Origin: Deinococcus sp. YIM 77859
Lineage (GTDB): Bacteria > Deinococcota > Deinococci > Deinococcales > Deinococcaceae
Length of the DNA: 64,000 bases
Direction: 5' to 3'
Assembly (NCBI RefSeq): GCF_000745175.1
Contig: NZ_JQNI01000002.1
Span: forward strand, 1,256,001-1,320,000
Part shown: piece after piece, positions 1 to 18,431 of the stretch
How positions within the stretch are numbered: position 1 is the first letter of the stretch
Layout: the number at the start of each line of letters is the position of its first letter
Translations under genes and position numbers: made by a program
Notes under the pieces: model-generated
The model's database searches: none
What the model saw: the letters and a program-made list of their open reading frames with translations, nothing else
What the model was told of the DNA's origin: nothing

Positions 1-76
1 TCCTTCCGTTCGCATTCTGCCGCCCCAGGTGTGAGGGAAGGGGACGGTCTTGCCCACGCAGCCTTAAGCGTGCCCC

Positions 77-937
<861 letters not shown>

Positions 938-993
938 TGCCCCTAGGCTAGCGCGGCCGTACGGGGGCACCTGTCTGTGCCCGTACCGTTTTC

Positions 994-1320
994 CTACCAG
1001 GCCCCCCACAGCCCCAGACCGTAGGCCCCGGCGCAGGCCAGCGCCAGACGCCAGTGGTCTCCACGCCCGGGACGCGTTCGGGGCATCAGCAGCAGCAAAC
1101 CCAGCGCGGGCAAGAGCGCCCAGCCCCGCGTACCCGCTCGCCAGCTCAACCCCGCCGAGAGCGCCGCACCCACGCAAACGGCAAAAAACAGCGCGTGGTG
1201 AAGTTCGCGCGCCACACTGCGCCCCCCGCCCAGTTGCAGGCTCAGGCCCAGCAGCAGCAGACCGAACAGCAGCGCCGCCGTGACCAGCAGGGCAAGGTGA
1301 TGGGGAGACACGGCCACCAT
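994..1320 (-). CDS. small hypothetical membrane protein
   Basis: A 108-residue protein with three to four hydrophobic segments (about residues 8-28, 42-60, 66-80 and 92-106) and Arg-rich loops between them. It is probably an integral inner-membrane protein. I recognise no family. The start at 1320 ([10 protein letters not shown]) is preferred over an upstream in-frame Met because the longer form would run into the divergent lipoprotein gene at 1355. The 34-bp gap between the two starts means their promoters must overlap. Confidence 0.55.
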   Translation of the reverse strand: MVAVSPHHLALLVTAALLFGLLLLGLSLQLGGGRSVARELHHALFFAVCVGAALSAGLSWRAGTRGWALLPALGLLLLMPRTRPGRGDHWRLALACAGAYGLGLWGAW

Positions 1321-1354
1321 GCTGCCACAGGGCGGGGCGGCGTATGGTGCGGGC

Positions 1355-1810
1355 ATGCAGCGCCTGTCCCTGACCCTCACGCTGGCTGCCCTGCTGGGTA
1401 TCAGCGCCTGTGCGCCGAAAGCCGAACCGTCCCTGACCCGCCGCGTCCTCTTTACCGCCAGCGGCAGCTACGACGCGCAGGCAGACACCCGCGGGCGCGT
1501 GGGCGGCGGCCTGCGCCGCGTGATCTGGACCTCGCGCCCACCCCTCCCCGCTCGCAGCGTCACGGTGCAGTATGACGGCAACAACCGGACGCTCGCCTGG
1601 CAGCTGGAGGTGGTCGCCCCCCGCTTCACCGCAGCGGACCTCGCCGGAGACAACGCCCGCACCGTCAGCACCTCCCAGGGCAAGGCCCTGCGCCCCGCTG
1701 GAAACGCCCTCGGTGACGTGCTTCTTTTCTCGACCGCAGACGGCCTGCGCCTCCTCACCCGGGGGTACGCGGCCCAACAGGAACCGGAATTGCTGGAGGC
1801 GTTTCGGTAG
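1355..1810 (+). CDS. hypothetical lipoprotein
   Basis: A 151-residue exported lipoprotein of unknown function. The signal peptide ends in a lipobox (LLGISAC), so Cys20 or so should be lipidated and the mature protein membrane-anchored. No domain is recognised in the mature part. TATGGT at 1343-1348 stands 6 nt before ATG 1355, which fixes the start as a leaderless one rather than an in-frame Met 12 codons upstream. It converges with ndk across a shared hairpin. Confidence 0.7.
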   Translation: MQRLSLTLTLAALLGISACAPKAEPSLTRRVLFTASGSYDAQADTRGRVGGGLRRVIWTSRPPLPARSVTVQYDGNNRTLAWQLEVVAPRFTAADLAGDNARTVSTSQGKALRPAGNALGDVLLFSTADGLRLLTRGYAAQQEPELLEAFR

Positions 1811-1818
1811 GGAACAAC

Positions 1819-1850
1819 AAGCAGGCCCCGGCCGGAGCCGCAGCCTGCTT
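1819..1850. terminator. bidirectional terminator hairpin between lipoprotein gene and ndk
   Basis: AAGCAGGC (1819-1826) pairs with GCCTGCTT (1843-1850), and an inner GGC/GCC can extend the stem. It sits between convergent genes. The U-tract is short in both directions, so termination efficiency is uncertain. Confidence 0.6.
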
Positions 1851-1862
1851 CCTCCTTTCCCC

Positions 1863-2279
<417 letters not shown>

Positions 2280-2353
2280 ACCGCCCGCGAGGATAGCAGG
2301 GCTGGGGGCGAGGACATGCAGGTGAGGCGCTTGCCGCCCCGTACAATGCCCCT

Positions 2354-4345
2354 GTGACAACTCTTTCCGACTCTCGCCCCTCGCCGACGGCGGCCAGGAT
2401 TGCGCTGATCGCCAGCGCCGTCGCGGCGGCGGGCCTGCTGCTGTTCCCGCTGGCCACGCTGGGACGTGACTTCAACGCGGGTGGGGTGCTCCTGCACCTC
2501 AGCGGCTCGGTTCTTAACCTCAGTGCCACCCGTGAGGTGCCGCTGCCCCCCACCGGGACCGTGCTCGCCCTGGGCTGGGCCACGCTGGTGCTCACGCTGG
2601 CCAGCGTCTGGGGGGCTTTGCGCCGGACCCGCTGGTTCTGGCTCACCGGCCTCCTGGCCAGTGCAGCGGGGATCGCGGCCGTGCTCTTCCTGAGCGCGGA
2701 CCTGGGCGCCGAGGCCGCGCGCGTGGCGACCGACACGTCCCTGCGGCCGGGATTCCGGCGACAACTGCGCAACTTCTACGGGGGAGGCGGCATGAACCTG
2801 GGCCTTTTCCTGCCCATTCTCGCCGGGCTGATCACGGCGGGCGCGGGGTTGAGTGCGCGGCCCACGTGGTGGGAACGCCTCAACCGCCTGCGCGGTCTGC
2901 TGGTGCCCACCGTCGCCATTGGTCTGGCGGTGCTGGTGGGAGCAGCCGTGGTGCTCATCGTGCAGCCCGCCGTCAATGGCAGCGGCACCCCGCTCTCCCC
3001 CTGGAGCACCTGGCTCGCCAAGAGTGACCTGGTGTACTTCGTCTATTCGACGCTGTTTGCGCCCCTCACGGCACTCAACCCCTTCCTGGACAGCCTCAAG
3101 CTCGCGACGCCGCTCATCTTTACGGGGCTTGCGGTGGCCTTTGCCTTTCGCGCTGGGCTCTTTAATATCGGCGCGCCGGGACAGCTCACGCTGGGCGCGA
3201 TCGGCGCGATGCTGGTCGGCGTGTACGGCCCGGCCTCGCTGGGCTGGCTGCTGCTGCCCCTCTCGGTGCTTGCGGCGGGGCTGGGCGGTGCCCTGTGGGG
3301 CGCGATTCCGGGCCTCCTCAAGGCCCGCTTCGGCTCCAGCGAGGTCATCAACACGATCATGCTGAACTACATCGCCTCGGCGATCTTTATCTTCATGATC
3401 GGCAGCGAGACGTTCCCGTTTCTGGGCCGCGAGTATAGCCTCCCCTTCAAGGCAGAAGGCTTTGAACCCGCGAGCGAGGAGTTGCAGGCCCCGGCGCGGC
3501 TTCCCACGCTGCTTGACCTCTTCAATGTCGGCCAAAACGGCACGGTGGCCCTGACGCTCGCGCCGCTGCTCGCGCTTGCCGCCTTCTTCGTCCTGCGCCT
3601 CGCACTGCGCCGGGTGCGGCTGGGCACCGTGATCGCGCTTGGGGGAGCCTTGGCGCTGGGGCTGCTGACCTGGCGGATCGGCGTGCCGGTCGATGTGGTG
3701 GGCAGCCAGCTCAACGCCTCGTTCTTGATCGCGCTCGCCTGTGTGGTTCTGTTTGGGGTGCTGATGTGGCGCACGGCCACCGGGTACGCCCTCCGAGCGG
3801 TGGGCCTCTCGCCCCGCGCCGCCGAGTACGGCGGGATTAGCGTGGCCAAAAACACGGTTCTGGCGATGACCCTGGCGGGCATGTTCGCGGGCCTGGCGGG
3901 CACCCACTACGTCAACGGCGGCGCGCTGGACGAGTACCGCCTGAAGGGCAACATGCCCGTCAGCGTGGGCTTTGACGGGATTGCGGTGGCGCTGATGGGC
4001 CAGAACACACCGGCGGGCGTGGTGGCCGCGAGCGTGCTCTTTGGCACCATCGATACGGGTGGCGTTGAAGTTCAGCAGAAACTCAACAACGTGGACCGCA
4101 ACATCGTGACGGTTCTCAAGGCGCTGATCGTGCTGTTTATCGCGGCGGGGGGCTTCCTCAGCCGCCGGGTGACCGATCCCCCGCCCCCGCAACTCGTGCG
4201 GGCCGCAGACGCGACCGGCACAGCCGAAACGGGGCGCCTTAGCCCCGCAGCCGCCGAGGCCGAGCGCGCCACCCCCAACCCCAATGTCAGCCGCAGCAGC
4301 GAAGTCAGTGCCAGGGTCGAAGAGGCCCGGAAAGGCAGCAAGTAA
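2354..4345 (+). CDS. nucleoside/sugar-type ABC transporter permease, large form
   Basis: Membrane subunit of a BMP-family (nucleoside-type) ABC importer, 663 residues, about twice the usual length for the YufP/NupP group. The permease core lies in the middle and C-terminal part, with motifs such as [17 protein letters not shown] and [18 protein letters not shown]. It is preceded by about 160 residues with extra membrane segments, and a further loop and helix pair splits the core near residues 355-460. The C-terminus is a hydrophilic tail. GTG 2354 lies 6 nt after TACAAT (2342-2347). The second permease starts immediately after its stop. No ATPase or binding-protein gene adjoins the pair. Confidence 0.85.
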   Translation: MTTLSDSRPSPTAARIALIASAVAAAGLLLFPLATLGRDFNAGGVLLHLSGSVLNLSATREVPLPPTGTVLALGWATLVLTLASVWGALRRTRWFWLTGLLASAAGIAAVLFLSADLGAEAARVATDTSLRPGFRRQLRNFYGGGGMNLGLFLPILAGLITAGAGLSARPTWWERLNRLRGLLVPTVAIGLAVLVGAAVVLIVQPAVNGSGTPLSPWSTWLAKSDLVYFVYSTLFAPLTALNPFLDSLKLATPLIFTGLAVAFAFRAGLFNIGAPGQLTLGAIGAMLVGVYGPASLGWLLLPLSVLAAGLGGALWGAIPGLLKARFGSSEVINTIMLNYIASAIFIFMIGSETFPFLGREYSLPFKAEGFEPASEELQAPARLPTLLDLFNVGQNGTVALTLAPLLALAAFFVLRLALRRVRLGTVIALGGALALGLLTWRIGVPVDVVGSQLNASFLIALACVVLFGVLMWRTATGYALRAVGLSPRAAEYGGISVAKNTVLAMTLAGMFAGLAGTHYVNGGALDEYRLKGNMPVSVGFDGIAVALMGQNTPAGVVAASVLFGTIDTGGVEVQQKLNNVDRNIVTVLKALIVLFIAAGGFLSRRVTDPPPPQLVRAADATGTAETGRLSPAAAEAERATPNPNVSRSSEVSARVEEARKGSK

Positions 4346-5260
<915 letters not shown>

Positions 5261-5274
5261 AGCGCCTGGCTGTG

Positions 5275-5307
5275 AGCAGGTCAGCGCCGAGCTGGCCTGC
5301 TTTTTTT
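5275..5307 (+). terminator. rho-independent terminator of the permease operon
   Basis: A 10-bp stem (AGCAGGTCAG at 5275-5284 with CTGGCCTGCT at 5292-5301, one G-U pair) is followed by seven T residues on the plus strand. It separates the permeases from the convergent LysR gene. Confidence 0.85.
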
Positions 5308-5316
5308 GCCGCAAGA

Positions 5317-6291
5317 TCAGTTGGGCGCTGTCGGCAGAGGCAGGCGGGACGCAATTGCCCGGGCCTCTGCGGTCCCGCTTGGCATCCCCAACTTCCCGAC
5401 GGTTTCCAGCACGGTGCTGTTAAAGGCCCGCAGCAGCGGCAGAGCGGCCCGGTGCGGCAGCACGGCCAGCGCAAGCGGCCGGGTGAGGGGTTCGGGAAGC
5501 GGCAGCGCGACCAAGCCGGGTGGAAGGGGCAGCAGGGCCAGCCGCGGCATCACCGTGATCCCGAGGCCGTGCCCCACCATGGAAAGCGTCACGCTGTCTT
5601 GCTCGACCTCCATCACCTGGGTGAGCGGCACGCCGCGCGCGGCGAGGTAGGCCCGCACCCGCTGGTAACAGGGATCACGCTGCGGAGGCAAGATCAGCGG
5701 CTGCGCGGCCAGCTCGCCCCAGGTGACAGGGGACTCGCCACGAGCAGCGGGGGCAACAAACAGGTATTCGTCGGGCGGAAGGGGCAGCAGGCGCAGATCC
5801 GCCGCGGCCTCACTGACGATCAGACCCACATCTACGCGACCTGCACGAACAGCCTGAATTCCGCCCCCTGACGCCTCCGAATCCAGCACCGTGACCGTCA
5901 CCCCTGGATGGCGAGCACGGAAGCTGGCCAGAGCGGGCGGCAACAGGTGGGTGGCCGTCGAACGCAGGGACGTCACCCGGAGCGTGCCGCACAGGGAGGC
6001 CTCCTCCTGGGCCGCCAGCAGCACGTCGGCCGCCGCCTGGACCGCCCTTCGGGCGTGGGCCAGCACCCGCGCCCCCGCTTCTGTGGGCACCGTTCCGGCA
6101 GGCGTTCGCCGCAGCAGCGGACGGCCGGCCAGCGCCTCCAGCCGCGCGACTGCCTCACTCAGCGAGGACTGAGACACACCCAGCTCCGCCGCCGCCTCCC
6201 CAAACCCTCCGGCCTCCACCACGGCGACCAGCGCCCGGAGCTGCGCCAGGGAGGGAACCGGGGCCGGGGAGGGCAAGGAGCGGTCAGCCAC
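5317..6291 (-). CDS. LysR-family transcriptional regulator
   Basis: DNA-binding regulator of 324 residues. The N-terminal winged helix-turn-helix spans about residues 14-75 (AAELGVSQSSLSEAVARLEAL), followed by a periplasmic-binding-like effector domain. The frame extends upstream, but GTG 6291 is chosen because TACAAT (6304-6299) lies 7 nt before it and the HTH then begins at the usual distance. The nearest divergent gene is a small hypothetical at 6422, which is a possible target; the inducer is unknown. Confidence 0.88.
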   Translation of the reverse strand: MADRSLPSPAPVPSLAQLRALVAVVEAGGFGEAAAELGVSQSSLSEAVARLEALAGRPLLRRTPAGTVPTEAGARVLAHARRAVQAAADVLLAAQEEASLCGTLRVTSLRSTATHLLPPALASFRARHPGVTVTVLDSEASGGGIQAVRAGRVDVGLIVSEAAADLRLLPLPPDEYLFVAPAARGESPVTWGELAAQPLILPPQRDPCYQRVRAYLAARGVPLTQVMEVEQDSVTLSMVGHGLGITVMPRLALLPLPPGLVALPLPEPLTRPLALAVLPHRAALPLLRAFNSTVLETVGKLGMPSGTAEARAIASRLPLPTAPN

Positions 6292-6421
6292 GGTTCTGAT
6301 TGTAGTTCCGCAGCGAAAAGACGCCATCGGCTGGCCCGATGCCCGGACCAAGACACACACCGTGGGGCCGATGTCCTGCGCGGCCCTCCCCGGCGCACCC
6401 TAAAGCCGAGGAGGTTTCACC

Positions 6422-6739
6422 ATGACCTGCGTCCCCTTCCCCCAGATGCCCGCCTTCTCCCTGTCCACCCCGCAGGGCACCGCCGTCTTCGGTCACCTTC
6501 TGGTAGAGGTCGTGACGCCGGACGGCCGGGTGACCGCTCCGCTGCTTCCCGACTGGGAGCTGCGCGCCTGGCCGGTCGCCCGCCTCGGGGACGCCACCCT
6601 GGAAGCTCGGCCCCGCCGCCCGCACCTGGGTGCCGAGGACCTTGCCGCCGACCTGTGCCGCGCCGGGTACCTGCCGCTTGGTCCTCTTCGTGCCACACGC
6701 GCGGGGCGCTCCTCGTTTCCCAGCTCGGTCCCCACATAA
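6422..6739 (+). CDS. hypothetical protein
   Basis: A 105-residue protein without a recognised domain. It is supported by a strong Shine-Dalgarno AGGAGG 7 nt before the ATG, unusual here because most neighbours look leaderless, and by G/C-rich third codon positions across the frame. The middle part has alternating hydrophobic residues suggesting a small beta-rich fold. It is divergent from the LysR gene and 40-60 bp upstream of a LysM protein gene. Confidence 0.5.
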   Translation: MTCVPFPQMPAFSLSTPQGTAVFGHLLVEVVTPDGRVTAPLLPDWELRAWPVARLGDATLEARPRRPHLGAEDLAADLCRAGYLPLGPLRATRAGRSSFPSSVPT

Positions 6740-6798
6740 ATCCGCGCGTCAGCTTCGCTTCATCTGTGTGACGGGCTCCTATGCTCCCCTGGGCAGCG

Positions 6799-8112
6799 AT
6801 GGTTCGCCGCGCCGCCCTGCTCACGCTGCTCCTTTTTCCCCTGCTGGCCAGCTCCTCCGCGCTCGCGGCAAGCGGCACGGTCACTGTGAAGAAGGGAGAT
6901 ACGCTCTATAGCATCGCGCGGCGCAGCGGCACCAGCGTCGAAGAGCTCAGGGCGCTTAACGGCCTAAAGGGCCACCTGATCCGGCCCGGCCAGACGCTGC
7001 GCGTGAGGGGCGGCGCGCCCACCCCGCCCAAGGGGAGCGTGTACACCGTGCGGTCCGGCGACACGCTGGGCAAGATCGCGGCGCGCGCCGGGGTGAGCCT
7101 GGCCGCGCTGCGTGCCGCGAACGGGATCACGGGCAGCCTGATTCGGCCTGGCCAGCGCCTGCGGGTTCCGCCCCGCGGAACGGGAACGGCGAAGGCGGCA
7201 GCCCGGCCCACCACCGAGGTGCGGATCATCCACGGGTACGTGCGCGTAGGGCCGCGCGAGACGCTGGACACCCTGGCCCGCCGGTACCGCACGACGCCCG
7301 ACCAGCTCGCTCGGCTCAATGGCCTCGGTCGCCGGGAACGGCGCCTGTACGTCGGTCAGCGCCTGCTGGTGCCCCGGCGGGTTCCGGTGCCCATTCCGCC
7401 GCCACCCGTCGCTGCTCCCCTCACCGTCCAGCGCCTCAAGCCGCTGAATATCCCCGTTCAGGTCGTGCGGGTAGACCTGCGCCACCGCGACGTGTTGGTG
7501 ACCCCGGTGCTGCCCCGCGCCGGGCTGGGCGTAGGCGCGCGCGTCAGCCGCCTCGCGCAGCAGAGCGGTGCCCAAGCCGTGATCAACGGCAGCTACTTTC
7601 ATCCACGCTCCTACGCGCCTGCGGGCGACCTGGTGGTACAGGGCCGCCTGCTCGCCTGGGGCCGCATCCCCGCAGCCTTGGCGATCACGCCGGATAACCG
7701 CGCGACCATCACGGTGAGCACCACGCCGCTGCTGGGCCGTCCGCTGAACGCCACCTGGCGCGGCATGGAAACCGTCATCGCCACCGGGCCGCGTATCCTG
7801 CGGGGGGGAGCGGTGGTGCGGCAGTACGCGAGCGCCTTTCGTGACCCCGCCGTCTTTGGCCGGGCCGCACGCAGCGCCGTCGGCCTGAAAAGCAACCGTG
7901 ACCTGGTCTTTGTGACCACCCATGCCAAACTCACGACCACAGAAATGGGCAAGGTGATGGCCAGGCTGGGCCTGCAAGAGGCCCTGCTGCTGGACGGCGG
8001 CAGCAGCGCCGGGATCGCCTGGAAGGGCCGGGCCGTGCTCGACAGTGTTCGTAGCGTCGCGTACGGCATCGGGGTGTTCACGGGGTACAAGGGGCGGCGG
8101 TACGCGCGCTAG
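6799..8112 (+). CDS. exported LysM-repeat protein with phosphodiester glycosidase (NAGPA) domain
   Basis: Secreted 437-residue protein. A signal peptide (cleavage probably after ALAAS) is followed by three LysM-type modules at about residues 28-70, 84-125 and 145-190, which bind peptidoglycan or other GlcNAc polymers. A Pro-rich linker (VPVPIPPPP) leads to a C-terminal NAGPA/DUF2233 domain with the motifs VINGSYFHP and LLLDGGSSAGI. Proteins with this domain are thought to hydrolyse sugar phosphodiesters, so a role in cell-wall or surface-polymer trimming is inferred. An alternative in-frame start at 6781 adds six residues. Confidence 0.85.
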   Translation: MVRRAALLTLLLFPLLASSSALAASGTVTVKKGDTLYSIARRSGTSVEELRALNGLKGHLIRPGQTLRVRGGAPTPPKGSVYTVRSGDTLGKIAARAGVSLAALRAANGITGSLIRPGQRLRVPPRGTGTAKAAARPTTEVRIIHGYVRVGPRETLDTLARRYRTTPDQLARLNGLGRRERRLYVGQRLLVPRRVPVPIPPPPVAAPLTVQRLKPLNIPVQVVRVDLRHRDVLVTPVLPRAGLGVGARVSRLAQQSGAQAVINGSYFHPRSYAPAGDLVVQGRLLAWGRIPAALAITPDNRATITVSTTPLLGRPLNATWRGMETVIATGPRILRGGAVVRQYASAFRDPAVFGRAARSAVGLKSNRDLVFVTTHAKLTTTEMGKVMARLGLQEALLLDGGSSAGIAWKGRAVLDSVRSVAYGIGVFTGYKGRRYAR

Positions 8113-8140
8113 GGCAGCCGGGTCACCCACGCATCTGCCT

Positions 8141-8146
8141 TACCAT
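8141..8146 (+). promoter_or_regulatory. -10 element TACCAT of a leaderless leader ORF
   Basis: TACCAT stands 6 nt before ATG 8153, the same geometry as the leaderless genes of this window. The transcript would therefore begin at or near the leader-peptide start codon rather than at rbfA. Confidence 0.55.
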
Positions 8147-8152
8147 GCCTCC

Positions 8153-8191
8153 ATGGCAGCTTTTTTTTCCCAGGCCCGGAGCGCCGCATGA
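8153..8191 (+). CDS. 12-codon leader peptide coupled to rbfA
   Basis: The ORF reads [12 protein letters not shown]. Its TGA (8189-8191) overlaps the rbfA start ATG (8188-8190) as ATGA, so termination would deliver ribosomes to rbfA. It contains a run of eight T (8161-8168) spanning the Phe codons; one extra U in that run would fuse the leader in frame to RbfA. GGAG (8178-8181), inside the leader, can act as the rbfA Shine-Dalgarno. Expression is inferred from promoter geometry and overlap only. Confidence 0.5.
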   Translation: MAAFFSQARSAA

Positions 8192-8478
8192 AGCCCGCCC
8201 AGGTGGAAGCGCAGCTCTCGCGCGTGCTCGCGGGGGCCATCGCGGACCTGCGGGACCCGCGGGTCCCCCTGATTGTGACGGTGGAGCGCGTGACCGTCAC
8301 GCCTGACTACGGGCTCGCGCGCGTGTACGTGAGCGCGATGGACGCGGACATGCCCGCCCTCCTTGACGCCCTGACGCACGCGCGGGGGCACCTGCAACGG
8401 GAGGTCGCCGCGCACATGCGGCTCCGGCGCACACCGACCCTAGAATTTCGCGCGGCGAATGAGCGGGGCATGCTGTGA
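8188..8478 (+). CDS. rbfA: 30S ribosome-binding factor A
   Basis: Late 30S assembly factor that binds near the 16S 5' end and is important for growth in the cold. At 96 residues it is slightly shorter than E. coli RbfA but keeps the KH-like fold pattern: the opening [17 protein letters not shown] helix, [31 protein letters not shown], and the terminal [14 protein letters not shown]. It is translationally coupled upstream to a leader ORF and downstream to a thioesterase by a GTGA overlap at 8475. Confidence 0.92.
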   Translation: MKPAQVEAQLSRVLAGAIADLRDPRVPLIVTVERVTVTPDYGLARVYVSAMDADMPALLDALTHARGHLQREVAAHMRLRRTPTLEFRAANERGML

Positions 8479-8900
8479 CGGCGGGCCTCGAAAGCCGCAG
8501 CACGCTGCGGGTGCGCTACGCCGAGACGGACGCGATGGGCGTGGTTCACCACGCCACCTACCCGGTGTGGTTCGAGGTGGGCCGCAGCGACCTGATGCGT
8601 GACCTGGGTCTCCCCTACGCGGAGGTCGAGGCGCGGGGCTACTACCTGATGCTCTCCGGCCTGAACGTGGAGTACCGCCGCGCCGCCCGCTATGACGACC
8701 TCCTCACCCTGGTCACGCGTGTGGCGAGCGTTCGCTCACGCACCCTGACCTTCCGCTACGAGGTCTGGCGCGGCCTCCCAGAAGGGGGAGACCTGCTCGC
8801 CACCGGTGAGACGCGCCACATCGCCACCGACCGGAGTTATCGCCCGGCGCGCCTGCCGGAGGACGTGCTCAGGGCGCTTCAGGGCGCAGGCCAGGGCTGA
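8475..8900 (+). CDS. acyl-CoA thioesterase, YbgC/FadM hotdog family
   Basis: Single hotdog-domain thioesterase of 141 residues. The catalytic motif [20 protein letters not shown] (16-35) contains the Asp and the DxMGVVHHxxY pattern of 4-hydroxybenzoyl-CoA thioesterase relatives. It probably hydrolyses acyl-CoA thioesters in the cytosol; chain length cannot be predicted. The GTG start at 8475 overlaps the rbfA stop (GTGA), so it is expressed with rbfA. Confidence 0.88.
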   Translation: MTAGLESRSTLRVRYAETDAMGVVHHATYPVWFEVGRSDLMRDLGLPYAEVEARGYYLMLSGLNVEYRRAARYDDLLTLVTRVASVRSRTLTFRYEVWRGLPEGGDLLATGETRHIATDRSYRPARLPEDVLRALQGAGQG

Positions 8901-8955
8901 CCTGCGGTGCGGTCCACACCCATTCCTGTCGCCTGGCCGCTAGACTGCCCCTCAC

Positions 8956-9432
<477 letters not shown>

Positions 9433-9495
9433 GGCCTTTCCACCTTCCCCCTTTGGGCGGACGCCCCGCTTTCCCGCAGGCCCTACCCTGCGGGC

Positions 9496-11183
<1,688 letters not shown>

Positions 11184-11187
<4 letters not shown>

Positions 11188-12232
11188 TCACGGCCGAACG
11201 CACGCCGCCCCAGGCGCTCGCGCCGGTCCTGGCCCGCATCGCCCTGGGGCTGGGGGTGGTGGCCGTGGGGACCGGGCTGGCCTGGTCAGGACTGCGCGTG
11301 AGCCCTACGCCCGGCCTCGACGCGGTACAGACTCCCCTCGCCCTTTCGCGAGAGGGCGCGGCAGCCCTGAGCGTACGGCTGGAGGGTGACCGCACGGACC
11401 TCGCCGTCGCGGGGCTTCCCTGGCCGGGGCGCGAGGCGCTGAAGGGCGCGGCGCTGCACCGGAAACGCAATCCCTTAGAAGTTCGAACGGCCCGCGAGGG
11501 TGACAGCCTGAACGTGGAGCTGCGCCTCAACGTCCGGCCTCTGGAGGAAGGAAAGGTGCGCCTGGGACCGCCGTCCCTTCAGCACCGGCTCAACCTTGAG
11601 CTCACGCGGGGAGTGCCGGTCACCCTCACGACCGACACGCAGAGCGGCGACACGCGGCTCGACCTGCACGCGCTGCGGATCCGTGCCTTAAACGTCCGAA
11701 GCGGGTTTGGGGACGTCGTCGCAACCCTGCCCGAGCGGCAAAGCGGCCCCCTCACCTTTGTCACGCTGAGCGGCGACGTGAAGCTGCGCGCTTCTGGCAG
11801 CTGGCGTGCTCCGTCCCTGCGCGTCAATACCGAGAGCGGCGACGTGACCCTCGACCTGGGGCGCGCCCGCGCCGAAGCGCTCAACATCGGCACCCGCAGT
11901 GGCGACGTGACCGGCACCCTGCCCCGCGCCGACCATCAGAGTGTGACGAGCGGCAGCGGTGACCTCACGCTGGCCCTGCCCGCAGGCGCCGCCGGTACCC
12001 TCGACCTGCGTTCGGAGGGGGGCAAGGTCGCCCTCCGCCTGCCCCCCGGTGTGCGGGCGCGGGTGCGCTTTACGGACCGCACCGCCCTCCGCCTGCCCTC
12101 CGGTCTCGTGCAGCAGGGCAATGCGGCCGCCACCAGCCGCGAAGCGCTGAATGACCCTGACCTTGACCTCTTCGTGGACGCGCCCGCCCTCACCTTGACG
12201 CGGCGCGAGCCGCCCACGCCCGAAGGAGCACC

Positions 12233-12236
<4 letters not shown>
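11184..12236 (+). CDS. membrane-anchored DUF4097-like beta-helix protein
   Basis: A 350-residue protein with one N-terminal membrane helix (about 16-38) and a long extracytoplasmic part. Residues 150-300 are a series of short repeats ending in SGD, SGDV or GSGDLTL, the signature of DUF4097/DUF2807-type adhesin-like right-handed beta helices. It lies between kinase and regulator with ATGA overlaps on both sides. Proteins of this fold accompany LiaFSR-type systems (LiaX, LiaF C-terminus), where they modulate the kinase or sense cationic peptides. A signal-modulating role is inferred. Confidence 0.8.
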
Positions 12237-12889
<653 letters not shown>

Positions 12890-12900
12890 GGCTGACGATC

Positions 12901-13260
12901 TTAGAACACCTTGCTGCCGAGCTTCGCCTCCCGCGCGGGCGTCAGGAACGTCGCCTCGCCGCTGGCCGCGCCCGGCAGTTGCACACCGAGAATCAGCACC
13001 TCGCTCAGCACGTCCCCCACCCGCCGCGGCTCGAAATTCAAGACGCCCACCACCTGCCGCCCCAGCAACTCTTCGGGCGGATGCTGGGTAAAGCGCCCCA
13101 CGCTCACCCGCCGGCCGTACCGCCCGAAATCCACCGTCAGGCGGTAGGCCGGGCGCGGCGCACTGGGCTCCGGCACGACCTCCACCACCCGGCCAAGGCG
13201 AATGTCCAGACGGGCCAGCGTCTCCTCGTAGGGGACCGTTCCTTTGAGTTCCGTCGCCAT
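12901..13260 (-). CDS. csaA: CsaA-like tRNA-binding-domain protein
   Basis: A 119-residue OB-fold protein of the EMAP/tRNA-binding family, with ARLDIRLGRVVEV near the start and LLGRQVVGVLNFEPRRVG in the middle. Bacterial CsaA is a dimer with chaperone-like and tRNA-binding properties; its physiological role is unsettled. It is the last gene of a three-gene operon, 6 nt after the chdC stop, with GAGGT just upstream of the ATG. Confidence 0.82.
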   Translation of the reverse strand: MATELKGTVPYEETLARLDIRLGRVVEVVPEPSAPRPAYRLTVDFGRYGRRVSVGRFTQHPPEELLGRQVVGVLNFEPRRVGDVLSEVLILGVQLPGAASGEATFLTPAREAKLGSKVF

Positions 13261-13266
13261 ACGACC

Positions 13267-15092
<1,826 letters not shown>

Positions 15093-15196
15093 ACTGCCTA
15101 CTATTCCACCCCTCCCGAGGGACAATGCACCCCGACCGGACGGTCAGGCAGAAGTCAAGACGCTCGAGGAAGAGCCTTGACGCTACCCTCTCCCTC

Positions 15197-15559
15197 ATGC
15201 TGAAACATGTGTCCTTTCTGACGAGCGACCTGCGAGCTGTCCTCGCCTTCTACACCCGGCTGGGCGGCGTGGTGGAAAAGGAACAGAGGACCCCGGAGGG
15301 ATTGTACAGGGGCGTGGTCCGGCTGGGCGAAGGCCGCCTTCAGTTCTTTGAACTTCCCGGCGAGACGCCCGCAGCACACGCCCACTGGGCAGAGCACGTC
15401 GCCCTGCACGTCTCCGACCTTCGCGCCCTCCTGCCCCAGTTGCGTGCCTCGGGCACCGTGATCACCCGTGATCTTCAGGCCAGCCCCGGCGGCCGGGAGA
15501 TGGCCTTTGTCCTCGACCCCGACGGACGGCAGGTGGAGCTGCTGGGCGAGCCACTCTAG
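15197..15559 (+). CDS. VOC-family (glyoxalase/bleomycin-resistance-like) protein
   Basis: A 120-residue vicinal-oxygen-chelate fold protein: LKHVSFLTSDLRAVLAFYTRLGG at the N-terminus and FVLDPDGRQVELLGEP at the C-terminus, the two halves of the usual metal-binding pattern (His and Glu). It could be a dioxygenase, glyoxalase or drug-binding protein. ATG 15197 is 7 nt after TACCCT (15184-15189), so the longer upstream reading is rejected. It converges with the AI-2E-family gene. Confidence 0.82.
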   Translation: MLKHVSFLTSDLRAVLAFYTRLGGVVEKEQRTPEGLYRGVVRLGEGRLQFFELPGETPAAHAHWAEHVALHVSDLRALLPQLRASGTVITRDLQASPGGREMAFVLDPDGRQVELLGEPL

Positions 15560-15573
15560 AGGCTGGGCCGGGG

Positions 15574-16689
<1,116 letters not shown>

Positions 16690-16757
16690 CCGGTCATCAT
16701 ACGGAGCGCCGAGCGGGAACGCGTTGAAGGCGCCTTATGTTCTCTCCCCAGCTTTGC

Positions 16758-16763
16758 TAGAGT
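16758..16763 (+). promoter_or_regulatory. -10 element TAGAGT for the cysS leader transcript
   Basis: TAGAGT is 6 nt upstream of ATG 16770. The -35 region is weak (TTATGT at 16735-16740, 17-nt spacer). The predicted transcript starts with the leader-peptide start codon. Confidence 0.65.
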
Positions 16764-16769
16764 GGCGGC

Positions 16770-16799
16770 ATGACCCGGTGTTGCCTTCCCTCGCGGTAA
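16770..16799 (+). CDS. cysS leader peptide MTRCCLPSR
   Basis: Nine-codon ORF with two adjacent cysteine codons (TGT TGC at 16779-16784) among nine, a strong enrichment because Cys is the rarest residue in these proteins. It is leaderless by promoter geometry, ends in TAA at 16797, and is followed 17 nt later by an intrinsic terminator and then by cysS. The arrangement is that of classical amino-acid attenuation, in which ribosome stalling at Cys codons when Cys-tRNA is scarce would permit read-through. Translation and regulation are inferred. Confidence 0.75.
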   Translation: MTRCCLPSR

Positions 16800-16815
16800 G
16801 CAGCGCCCACGCCCT

Positions 16816-16855
16816 GCCGCCGCGCCCTCCTTGTTGTGGCGCGGCGGCTCTTTTT
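16816..16855 (+). terminator. attenuator terminator upstream of cysS
   Basis: GCCGCCGCGCC (16816-16826) pairs perfectly with GGCGCGGCGGC (16838-16848), followed by TCTTTTT. It lies within the cysS leader, 26 nt before ATG 16874, so it must be conditionally read through. The loop edge CCTCCT (16826-16831) is an exact complement of the cysS Shine-Dalgarno AGGAGG (16864-16869), allowing a further translational check. A competing short pairing CGCGG (16792-16796) with CCGCG (16820-16824) could seed an antiterminator. Confidence 0.85.
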
Positions 16856-16873
16856 GTTTCCCCAGGAGGCTCC

Positions 16874-18352
<1,479 letters not shown>

Positions 18353-18431
18353 GGCGCGTGTCAGAAAGCTGTGATAGCGGCGGCTTATCCTGTCTTTCGA
18401 GCGGTGACTTTAACCCTCATCCTTCCCCCCC

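Noticed and set aside
1..76. Possible gene end at the left edge
   Set aside because: Frames here are short and lack family similarity; nothing can be supported.
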